A stretch of 5,418 nt of DNA from Candidatus Zixiibacteriota bacterium (GTDB taxonomy: Bacteria; Zixibacteria; MSB-5A5; GN15; JAAZOE01): positions 1 through 5,418 of the forward strand of contig JAUUYJ010000188.1 in the NCBI GenBank assembly GCA_030588275.1, given 5' to 3'. The notes below the pieces were generated by a model that saw only the letters and a program-made list of their open reading frames with translations, had not been told where the DNA came from and searched no databases. The translations under genes and the position numbers were made by a program. Shown here one piece after another: positions 1-5,418 of this stretch. Numbering within the stretch: the stretch's first letter is position 1; the number at the start of each line of letters is the position of its first letter.

Positions 1-1
1 A

Positions 2-688
2 AAGTATGGCATTGAACCAGCTCGGGTAATTGTGACCGGCCAAGCTTTAGAGGCAGAGCTTTGTCTTGACAACCAGTCAGTTTGTGCCGAACGACTAAAG
101 CGGTATAAATCGAACAAGCAATTGTGTCTCGCTCTGTTTTCCTCCGGAGCATACCCGCCTGACCACCTTGACCTTCTCTGGAGAATAGTCAGCTCTCTAT
201 CCAAAAGTGACATGAAACTGTCTCTGTTTTTGGGATCATCGATCCGAAAGTTGAATTGGTTTAAGCGGAAACTAAAGAAGATCAAATATTCAGAAAGTTT
301 GACCGGGTCGGAAAAAATTCATTTGATATCTTCAACAAGCCGCGAAGATGAGAACAAAAAGGTAGCAAAAATATTCCGGCAACTCGATTGTTTTGTCGCT
401 CCGGCGCATGAGCGGACAAATTGGGCGGTTGGGTTGGGACTTCCGATGTTGATTCTGACACCGCACATCGGTTCCTATGCGCCGTTAAATGCTAGGTATT
501 CGCTCAAACAGGCGGTTGCCAGGGAAATTCGCTCAAATGATGCTGATGAGATGGTGTCATTATTGACAGATATGCGAACTACCGGTGAGTTAGCCAAAAT
601 GAGCAGATCGGGCTATCAATCGACAAATATTACCGGGTTTAGGGTTGCCGCCGATTACCTGATTCAAGCCTCTAAGCAAGAATTATAA
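2..688 (+). CDS. Partial glycosyltransferase-like protein (C-terminal part, GT-B fold suspected)
   Basis: The reading frame is open to the left edge of the window, so this is the last 228 residues of a longer protein. A GTG at position 32 could be a start, but the ten codons before it read smoothly into the sequence (YGIEPARVIVTGQ), so an internal start is unlikely. The opening VIVTGQ resembles the strand and turn that begin the C-terminal Rossmann half of GT-B glycosyltransferases such as MurG. Next comes a strand-plus-glycine segment (LALFSSGAYP), a helix, a second strand ending LFLGSS, and a late segment, DCFVAPAHERTNWAVGLGLPMLIL, containing the E/G-L-P pattern usual around the donor-nucleotide site. 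The motif PHIGSYAPLNA follows. No transmembrane segment is visible in this half. A sugar-transfer role is inferred from fold-like features only; substrate and pathway cannot be told. A non-catalytic GT-B relative is an alternative. The next gene lies 150 bases downstream, so an operon link is not evident. Confidence 0.6.
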   Translation, partial: KYGIEPARVIVTGQALEAELCLDNQSVCAERLKRYKSNKQLCLALFSSGAYPPDHLDLLWRIVSSLSKSDMKLSLFLGSSIRKLNWFKRKLKKIKYSESLTGSEKIHLISSTSREDENKKVAKIFRQLDCFVAPAHERTNWAVGLGLPMLILTPHIGSYAPLNARYSLKQAVAREIRSNDADEMVSLLTDMRTTGELAKMSRSGYQSTNITGFRVAADYLIQASKQEL

Positions 689-731
689 CAAAACCGGACA
701 AAGAAAACCGAATATTATGGTCACAAACCGT

Positions 732-759
732 TTGCTCAATATCTCTATAGATATATATT
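732..759 (+). promoter_or_regulatory. Weak sigma-70-like promoter candidate before the large secreted protein
   Basis: TTGCTC (732-737) and TATATT (754-759) are separated by 16 bases, giving four of six matches to the -35 consensus and five of six to the -10 consensus. The site lies about 80 bases before the ATG at 839. The region is very AT-rich, so such matches arise easily by chance. FCB bacteria may also use a different promoter consensus, which lowers confidence further. Confidence 0.25.
739..754. repeat. Short AT-rich inverted repeat overlapping the promoter candidate
   Basis: ATATCT (739-744) and AGATAT (749-754) are exact inverted copies separated by CTAT. The 8-base palindrome TCTATAGA (744-751) sits inside the same stretch. 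It falls in the spacer of the candidate promoter, where an operator could lie. The arms are short and AT-only apart from one C/G pair each, so chance is a serious alternative. Confidence 0.25.
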
Positions 760-838
760 ATTGGCTATGTTTAAACAGGCATCCATGCCAGCACGTTTAT
801 AAGGTAGCAAGGAACGAAATAAAAACCGGGTTGAAATT

Positions 839-3343
839 ATGAAGAAAGTTTTTTTACATTTATTGGCAGTCATTTCCCTCGTTATTTTATCAGGTGCGAT
901 GGTCAACGGTGCCACAATTTTTGAGCGGGATTCGACCAGTTCACATCCCTGGGGCAAGGTTGCGGCAAACAGTTCTCCCAGCTGGGGGATCGAAGTTCAT
1001 AAAATTAATAATCTGTGGTTGGCGGTGAGTAATGGTGGGACGTTTGGTATTGGATTTGCCAACTCAACTATCGATCCTGAAACCGGTCGACCGGCCCCAT
1101 CATGCGAATACCCCGCTGGCTCCGATATTACTTATTTGTACATTGCCTCATTCTGGGCTGGTGCCGTCGTTGGGCGAGATACATTGGTGTCGGTCGGGTT
1201 TGATGGAAATCGATTTATTCAGGAATTCTGGCCCGATGCCGGTCATGAGGGAAATATCAAGCGTCGAACCAATATGAAAACTTCGATAGAGGAGTTTCAT
1301 CCTGATGCTGTCTCGGAGCAGGATTTTATAGCGGTCTATACCGATACTTTTACCTCGACCGGGCTTACCGGAGTGGACCCATATGACAACCGTGCCCACC
1401 TTCCTTTGGGAATCAGAGTTGAGCAACGGACTTATGGATGGAGTTATGATTACGCCGACGACTTTATCATTTTTGATTTCACGATTCAGAATATGAATAT
1501 TTTCCCTCTTAGAGAATTTTACTTTGGTATTTATGTCGATGCCGATATTTATCATCAGGCAAATCAGGCTGGTGGTGGATGGACCGATGATATTTGTGGA
1601 TACCTTGATGTGGTGCCATCCAAAGAGACTCCTGGCTTTATGGATACCGTTCGGGTTGCCTGGACGGCTGACAATGATGGCGATCCGAATACCAATAATG
1701 TTTTCGACTTTACCTCACCCTCTTCGTTAACCGGGACGGCTGTCTTGCGGGCTCCGAATCCTGATATGGAATATGCTTTTAATTGGTGGGTTGCAAATAG
1801 TAATGCCTCCCTTGATTGGGGGCCACGAATGGGCGGGACGGAAGAAAGGCCATTTCGTGATTTTGGAACCGGAATGGGTTCCCCCAATGGTGACCTTAAC
1901 AAATATTATGTTATGTCGAGTCGTGAATTTGATTATGACCAGATTGAATCGGCCATGATCCATACCGGCGATGGATGGTTGGGACCATCAAAGCAAGGGA
2001 CCGAATTTGCTGATGGTTACGATGCCCGTTATCTCTTTTCGTTTGGCCCTTTTGATTTACTACCGGGTGACACCTTACCGGTTACGTTGGCATATGTAGC
2101 TGGAGCCGACTTTCATGTCAATGGGAGTGACTTTGCCAATAACTGGGACCCGTTAAATCCTTACATATTTAAGGATCTACTCGATTTCAGCGAGTTAGGA
2201 AATAATGCCAAATGGGCTAACTGGATTTTTGATAATCCCGGAGTTGACACCGACGGGGATGGCGATTCTGGGAAAGTTCGCTGGGTCGTAGATTCCCTTC
2301 TGGGAGACTCGACGCCCTTTTTCTACCAAGGGGATGGTGTGCCAGACTTCAAGGGAGCCTCCCCACCGCCGCCGCCAAGAATCTATGTCACGCCGGAGTT
2401 GGGGCGTCTGAAAGTGACTTGGAACGGGCAGATTAGTGAACAGAATGTTGATGTCTTTTCCGATTTGATGGATTTTGAGGGGTACCGAATATATTACAGT
2501 GAGGGGAAGCGGCTGACCGATTATATTCTTCTCTGGTCGTACGATCTGAATAATTATAATATGTACAGTTGGGAGCCGGTGAAGCAACGTTGGCATCTAT
2601 CCCTGATGCCATTGTTGGTCGATTCGCTGGCCACACTGTTTGGACCGGAGTTCGATCCGGATTTATATTACAGCACTGATTATACTTACGAGGTTAACGG
2701 GGAATATTATTACTTTACGCGTCAGAACTGGAATGTTTCTGATCTCTCTGGTTCTGGTGGTATCCGTCGAGTATATCCCGAGGCTGACCTCAGCAACCAG
2801 TTTGATACCACAGCCGAGGGATTTCATCGTTTTTACGAATATGAATATTATATTGAAAACTTACCCCCATCCAAACCTGTCTATGTGTCGGTTACCGCTT
2901 TTGATTTTGGCAGTCGAAAAATTGGTCTGTCTTCGCTGGAATCGTCTCCTAATCTGAATTCAGTCGAGGCGTATCCGCTCCCATCAACCGAGGTTGTCGA
3001 AGAGGACGCGTTGGAAGTGCAGGTTTACCCCAACCCGTACCGGATTGATGGTGGTTATGCGGCTGGTGGATATGAAAACCGTCGCCAAATCCTATCGGCT
3101 GAACGGGCTCGTGCTATACATTTTTTCAACCTCCCGAAAATTTGCACGATACGCATATATTCGATTGATGGAGATTTGATTCAGGAGATTGATCATTACC
3201 AACCGGAGGGGGGACCGAAAGCCCAGCATGAAAGTTGGAATATGATTAGCCGCAACACACAGGCGGTTGTTACCGGAATATATTTCTATCATGTTGAATC
3301 TGAAATGGGTGAGCAGTTGGGGAAAATTGTCATCATCAAATAG
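839..3343 (+). CDS. Large secreted protein with fibronectin III-like region and T9SS type A-like C-terminal sorting domain
   Basis: This is an 834-residue exported protein of unknown function. Residues 1-24 form a signal peptide: MKK, a hydrophobic core to about residue 20, and likely cleavage after VNG. Residues 25-500 are rich in aromatics, Gly and Asp, look beta-stranded, and show no catalytic motif I recognise. Residues 470-478 (DTDGDGDSG) resemble a calcium-binding aspartate loop. A five-proline run at 509-513 acts as a linker. From about 515 to 700 there is a fibronectin III-like region with strands LKVTWNG, DFEGYRIYYS and VYVSVTAFDFG, interrupted by a long tyrosine-rich insertion. Residues from about 726 to 834 form a sorting domain with VYPNPY (Y at 730), an IRIYSIDG strand, GIYFYHV and terminal GKIVIIK, as in T9SS type A (Por secretion) or FlgD-like Ig domains. 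In that family the domain directs export across the outer membrane and is usually removed. The start is set by the signal peptide; no good Shine-Dalgarno precedes it. A surface or extracellular structural/adhesive role is inference. Confidence 0.85.
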   Translation: MKKVFLHLLAVISLVILSGAMVNGATIFERDSTSSHPWGKVAANSSPSWGIEVHKINNLWLAVSNGGTFGIGFANSTIDPETGRPAPSCEYPAGSDITYLYIASFWAGAVVGRDTLVSVGFDGNRFIQEFWPDAGHEGNIKRRTNMKTSIEEFHPDAVSEQDFIAVYTDTFTSTGLTGVDPYDNRAHLPLGIRVEQRTYGWSYDYADDFIIFDFTIQNMNIFPLREFYFGIYVDADIYHQANQAGGGWTDDICGYLDVVPSKETPGFMDTVRVAWTADNDGDPNTNNVFDFTSPSSLTGTAVLRAPNPDMEYAFNWWVANSNASLDWGPRMGGTEERPFRDFGTGMGSPNGDLNKYYVMSSREFDYDQIESAMIHTGDGWLGPSKQGTEFADGYDARYLFSFGPFDLLPGDTLPVTLAYVAGADFHVNGSDFANNWDPLNPYIFKDLLDFSELGNNAKWANWIFDNPGVDTDGDGDSGKVRWVVDSLLGDSTPFFYQGDGVPDFKGASPPPPPRIYVTPELGRLKVTWNGQISEQNVDVFSDLMDFEGYRIYYSEGKRLTDYILLWSYDLNNYNMYSWEPVKQRWHLSLMPLLVDSLATLFGPEFDPDLYYSTDYTYEVNGEYYYFTRQNWNVSDLSGSGGIRRVYPEADLSNQFDTTAEGFHRFYEYEYYIENLPPSKPVYVSVTAFDFGSRKIGLSSLESSPNLNSVEAYPLPSTEVVEEDALEVQVYPNPYRIDGGYAAGGYENRRQILSAERARAIHFFNLPKICTIRIYSIDGDLIQEIDHYQPEGGPKAQHESWNMISRNTQAVVTGIYFYHVESEMGEQLGKIVIIK

Positions 3344-3399
3344 AGATTTTTCAGACGGTCGGATAGTTGCATTGACAGCTCTCCGTCTTCAAATCTTTT
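3344..3399 (+). terminator. Two-part hairpin after the secreted-protein gene; possible weak terminator or attenuator
   Basis: The structure begins at the base right after the stop codon. AGATTT (3344-3349) pairs with AAATCT (3391-3396), and AGACGG (3353-3358) pairs with CCGTCT (3383-3388). They form two 6-base-pair helices separated by a small 3/2 internal loop, closing a 24-base apical loop. The 3' arm ends in a run of four T (3396-3399). The short T tract and large loop make it a poor classical terminator. It may therefore allow partial read-through into the peptidase gene, or stabilise the upstream mRNA end. Confidence 0.45.
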
Positions 3400-3404
3400 G
3401 TAGT

Positions 3405-3408
3405 GGAG
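3405..3408 (+). promoter_or_regulatory. Shine-Dalgarno site that decides the peptidase start
   Basis: GGAG ends 10 bases before the ATG at 3419 but only one base before the earlier in-frame ATG at 3410. Only the later start has workable spacing. It also gives a clean signal peptide beginning MKKTM rather than MVCMKK. Confidence 0.65.
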
Positions 3409-3418
3409 AATGGTCTGC

Positions 3419-4828
3419 ATGAAAAAAACAATGGTAGCGATCTGTTTGTCTTTACTCCTTTTGAGTTTTGGCTCTTTGGCATTGGGCAAAGGTAATGGCG
3501 GTTTGAATGCCGGCTTGATCAAGCGGTTGATAGCTGGCAAATCTGACGATGCGACCCGGACGATGGCTGACATTGTCGCGGCCCGAAATGTAAAGGATAT
3601 CGCACTCAACCGGGAACTGGTCAATCTCCACAATGATTTTATTAATCATGAACTGAAGACCGGGGAGATCACCAATCAAAAATCATCCGGACGTTGCTGG
3701 ATGTTTGCCGGATTCAACGTCCTTCGGCCCAAGGTGATGCAAAACCTACAGCTAAAGACATTTGAGTTTTCCGAGAACTACTTGATGTTCTGGGATAAGA
3801 TGGAAAAGTCTAATATGTTTTTGCAAAACATGATTGAGATGGCGGATTTGCCGCTTGATGACCGTGAGCTACAAATAATTATTGATGGGCCGCTTGGGGA
3901 TGGTGGCTGGTGGACCTACTTCACCGGGCTGGTAGAGAAATATGGAGTCGTTCCCAAAGATGTCATGCCGGAAACTTATAATAGCTCAGCCAGCGGGACT
4001 ATGAATCGGATAATGACCCTTAAATTGGGACAGATGGGCGTGGAGTTGCGGAAGTCAGTTCGGGGTGGAAATTCGATCAAAGATGCGACCTCAAAAAAAG
4101 AGATCATGTTGGCTCAGATTTTTGATCTGCTGGTCCTAAATCTTGGTCGTCCGCCAGTTGACTTTAGGTGGCGTTACGAAACCGAGGATACGACCATCAC
4201 CGGTACGATTGAAGAGTTTTATACCCCGAGGTCATTTTACAAGAAAGCTCTTCCGGGTGGTCTGAACGCTTATGTTGCCTTATTTAATTATCCGGGTAAG
4301 GAGTTTTACAAAAATTACTCGCTGAGGCAATCGCGTAATATTTATGATCAACCGAATTTTACCATACTAAATTTGCCCATTGACAGTCTCAAACATTATG
4401 CCTTGGTATCGGTTTTGGATTCAACACCGGTTTGGTTTGCTTGCGATGTTGGCAAGGAGAATTATGGGAAGAAGGGAATTTTTGCCCGTGATATATACAA
4501 TTATGAAAAAATATATAATTTGAAATTTGACCTTCCCAAACAGGACTTGATTCAGATGGGACTTATTTCTCCCACTCATGCAATGACTTTTATGGGGGTT
4601 GATACGGTCGATAATTTGCCCCGGAAATGGTTAGTGGAAAATAGCTGGGGGAAGGATAAAGGGGTCGATGGTAAATGGTGTATGTATGACAGTTGGTTTG
4701 ATCGATACATGTTTGGAGTCATAATTGAAAAGAAATATCTCTCCGAAAATCTTAGAAAAATGTCCCAAATGTCACCGGTTGAACTTTCTCCCTGGGACCC
4801 GATGTATCGGCTGAATCAACTCGATTGA
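3419..4828 (+). CDS. pepC: Exported aminopeptidase C / bleomycin hydrolase-family cysteine peptidase (C1B)
   Basis: This 469-residue papain-fold cysteine peptidase should remove N-terminal residues from peptides. Numbering from the ATG at 3419, the catalytic residues are all visible: Q87 (oxyanion) and C93 in NQKSSGRCW, H387 in PTHAMTFMGVD, and N408 in VENSWG. Other family blocks are intact, including DGGWW, EKYGVVPKDVMPET, LGRPPVDFRWRYE, TPRSFY and VWFACDVGK. Excluding the N-terminal extension the length matches PepC and bleomycin hydrolase (roughly 440-455 residues). Residues 1 to about 23 form a signal peptide (MKKTM, hydrophobic core, LALG). No lipobox cysteine follows, so the product should be a soluble periplasmic or secreted enzyme, whereas classical PepC is cytoplasmic. 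About 30 extra residues separate the signal from the enzyme. The C-terminus keeps the family WDPM (459-462) but ends YRLNQLD instead of the usual GALA-type tail. The family forms hexamers whose tails sit in the active-site cleft and limit it to aminopeptidase action. There is no T9SS sorting domain. The gene lies 75 bases after the secreted-protein gene and is followed by strong terminators. A narrower substrate cannot be told. Confidence 0.92.
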   Translation: MKKTMVAICLSLLLLSFGSLALGKGNGGLNAGLIKRLIAGKSDDATRTMADIVAARNVKDIALNRELVNLHNDFINHELKTGEITNQKSSGRCWMFAGFNVLRPKVMQNLQLKTFEFSENYLMFWDKMEKSNMFLQNMIEMADLPLDDRELQIIIDGPLGDGGWWTYFTGLVEKYGVVPKDVMPETYNSSASGTMNRIMTLKLGQMGVELRKSVRGGNSIKDATSKKEIMLAQIFDLLVLNLGRPPVDFRWRYETEDTTITGTIEEFYTPRSFYKKALPGGLNAYVALFNYPGKEFYKNYSLRQSRNIYDQPNFTILNLPIDSLKHYALVSVLDSTPVWFACDVGKENYGKKGIFARDIYNYEKIYNLKFDLPKQDLIQMGLISPTHAMTFMGVDTVDNLPRKWLVENSWGKDKGVDGKWCMYDSWFDRYMFGVIIEKKYLSENLRKMSQMSPVELSPWDPMYRLNQLD

Positions 4829-4858
4829 TGTAACCTGAAGAATTATAATCAGATATGA

Positions 4859-4887
4859 AGGTTGCCGGGTCACCGGTAGCCTTTTTT
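4859..4887 (+). terminator. Strong intrinsic terminator after the peptidase gene
   Basis: AGGTTGCCGG (4859-4868) and CCGGTAGCCT (4873-4882) form a 10-base-pair stem with two G-U wobbles around a four-base GTCA loop. The stem is followed by an uninterrupted run of six T (4882-4887). It starts 30 bases after the peptidase stop codon, as expected for the end of that transcript. Confidence 0.88.
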
Positions 4888-4888
4888 A

Positions 4889-4918
4889 TTGACAGCAACC
4901 GGCCCAATAGGTTAGATT
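4889..4918 (+). promoter_or_regulatory. Promoter candidate for trkA, between two terminators
   Basis: A perfect TTGACA (4889-4894) starts two bases after the T tract of the first terminator. With an 18-base spacer the -10 would be TAGATT (4913-4918, four of six matches); with 17 bases it would be TTAGAT (three of six). A transcript from here would begin around 4924, at the foot of the next hairpin, and carry a leader of roughly 80 bases before trkA. The position makes sense for a new unit, but the -10 is poor and the promoter consensus of this lineage is unknown. Confidence 0.35.
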
Positions 4919-4922
4919 TTTG

Positions 4923-4952
4923 TGCCGATAATATATTAGCGGCATTTTTTTT
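4923..4952 (+). terminator. Second hairpin with eight-T tract (back-up terminator or trkA leader element)
   Basis: TGCCG (4923-4927) pairs with CGGCA (4940-4944) and is followed by eight T (4945-4952). The 12-base loop contains the 10-base palindrome TAATATATTA, so the helix may extend inward. It follows the first terminator by about 35 bases and could catch read-through from the peptidase gene. If the promoter candidate just upstream is real, the hairpin would instead sit at the very 5' end of the trkA transcript. Confidence 0.65.
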
Positions 4953-4991
4953 AGAATCGGCTGTGGTGGCCGGTTTGATATGACAGGTGAC

Positions 4992-4996
4992 GAGGA
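4992..4996 (+). promoter_or_regulatory. Shine-Dalgarno site of trkA
   Basis: GAGGA ends nine bases before the ATG at 5006, a normal distance. It supports that ATG, which also begins the expected Rossmann strand MRIIIVGGG directly. Confidence 0.6.
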
Positions 4997-5005
4997 AGTT
5001 ATTAG

Positions 5006-5418
5006 ATGAGAATTATAATTGTCGGTGGAGGCGTTGTCGGGTTCAGTTTGGCCCAGCAACTTTTGCAAGAAAAGCATTCCGTTTCACTGGTTGAACCGGA
5101 TATCAAGATCGCCGATGAAATCGCCTCCAAAATGGACCTGCAGGTGATTGCCGCTTCAGGCTCATCGCCAGCCGCCTTGGAGGATGCTGGTATCGTCGGG
5201 GCTGATATGGTGATTGCCGTGACGCCGCACGATGAGGTTAATTTTCTGGTTTGTAATATTGCGAGGCATTACGAGGTCCCGATGCGGATCGCTCGGTTGC
5301 GAAGCCGCGAATTTATCTCTCCCGACCGTCATGTCGGGCTTGAAGAGTTGGGGGTGACCGATTTTATCTTTCCTGAAAAAGTGGTCGTTGATGCTATTGG
5401 CCAATATATAGAAACGCC
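5006..5418 (+). CDS. trkA: TrkA-type potassium-uptake regulatory protein, N-terminal part (RCK/TrkA-N domain)
   Basis: The frame runs off the right edge after 137 codons; full TrkA proteins are about 450 residues with two RCK_N/RCK_C repeats, so about a third is visible. TrkA is a peripheral cytoplasmic protein that binds NAD(H) or other nucleotides and gates the TrkH potassium channel. The visible part is a first TrkA-N Rossmann domain. Residues 1-12 read MRIIIVGGGVVG, with the dinucleotide motif GxGxxG at 7-12. The acidic residue ending the second strand is E30 in VSLVEPD, expected to hold the ribose. ASGSSPAALEDAGIVGADMV (50-69) matches the block after the third strand, followed by IAVTPHDEVN and then RIARLRSREF (94-103). 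FPEKVVVDAIGQYIE (122-136) matches the link toward the C-terminal half. A single-RCK channel subunit (KtrA-like) is less likely, because this last segment resembles TrkA, but the missing part would decide. Strong upstream terminators suggest it begins a separate transcript. Confidence 0.88.
   Translation, partial: MRIIIVGGGVVGFSLAQQLLQEKHSVSLVEPDIKIADEIASKMDLQVIAASGSSPAALEDAGIVGADMVIAVTPHDEVNFLVCNIARHYEVPMRIARLRSREFISPDRHVGLEELGVTDFIFPEKVVVDAIGQYIET

Noticed and set aside
745..957. Minus-strand 70-residue frame across the promoter region and the start of the large gene
   Set aside because: It covers the signal-peptide coding region of a well-supported gene and its translation shows no domain or membrane pattern of its own. 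It has no convincing ribosome binding site.
1148..1555. Minus-strand 135-residue frame inside the large secreted-protein gene
   Set aside because: It is antisense to a strongly supported coding region and its translation resembles no family. Long antisense frames are common opposite genes of this composition.
2195..2596. Minus-strand 133-residue frame inside the large secreted-protein gene
   Set aside because: It is the complement of the proline linker and fibronectin-like region; its composition (many I, P, R) is that of a shadow frame.
3372..3377. TTGACA in the hairpin loop as a -35 for the peptidase gene, and its shared 9-mer ATTGACAGC with 4888-4896
   Set aside because: No acceptable -10 lies 16-18 bases downstream (CTTTTG at 17). 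The shared 9-base word has no similar flanks, so coincidence is adequate.
3410..3418. Earlier in-frame ATG for the peptidase (product starting MVCMKK)
   Set aside because: Its distance to GGAG is one base, too short for initiation, and starting at 3419 gives a standard signal peptide.
3289..3633. Minus-strand 114-residue frame across the gap and the start of the peptidase gene
   Set aside because: It is antisense to the hairpin, the Shine-Dalgarno and the signal peptide of a confident gene; no recognisable motif.
5162..5404. Minus-strand 80-residue frame near the right edge
   Set aside because: It is antisense to the TrkA-N domain, whose motifs are clear on the + strand.

Overview
The window looks like chromosomal DNA from a Gram-negative bacterium of the FCB superphylum, of moderate GC content by eye. 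A deep lineage such as Zixibacteria or a relative would fit better than typical Bacteroidetes. The main evidence is the large secreted protein in the middle: it ends in a type IX secretion (T9SS) type A-like sorting domain (YPNPY ... GIYFYHV ... GKIVIIK) and has a body typical of secreted proteins from those lineages. This placement is inference from protein style; no rRNA or marker gene is present.

Layout, all on the + strand: (1) 2-688, the C-terminal part of a protein that begins outside the window, probably a GT-B-fold glycosyltransferase-like protein. (2) 689-838, a spacer with a weak promoter candidate and a small AT-rich inverted repeat. (3) 839-3343, an 834-residue secreted protein with a signal peptide, a large beta-rich body, an aspartate-rich loop, a fibronectin III-like region and a C-terminal sorting domain. 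(4) 3344-3418, a short gap holding a two-part hairpin followed by four T. (5) 3419-4828, a complete C1B cysteine aminopeptidase (PepC/bleomycin hydrolase family) with all catalytic residues and, unusually, a signal peptide. (6) 4829-5005, a gap with two hairpin/T-tract terminators in tandem and a perfect TTGACA box between them. (7) 5006 to the window end, the N-terminal 137 codons of a TrkA-type potassium-uptake regulator with an NAD-binding RCK domain.

The genes do not form one obvious pathway. The two central genes both encode exported proteins and are only 75 bases apart, so they may be partly co-transcribed. The sorting domain suggests the first goes to the outer surface, whereas the peptidase keeps its native family tail and would stop in the periplasm. 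The paired terminators separate this block from trkA, which probably starts a potassium-transport unit continuing outside the window (a trkH-like partner is expected but not visible). I found no CRISPR array, insertion sequence, tRNA, rRNA or phage signature. I also see no clear evidence for a wholly new system. The most noteworthy points are the exported PepC with an altered C-terminal tail, the sorting-domain protein, and the structured intergenic regions.
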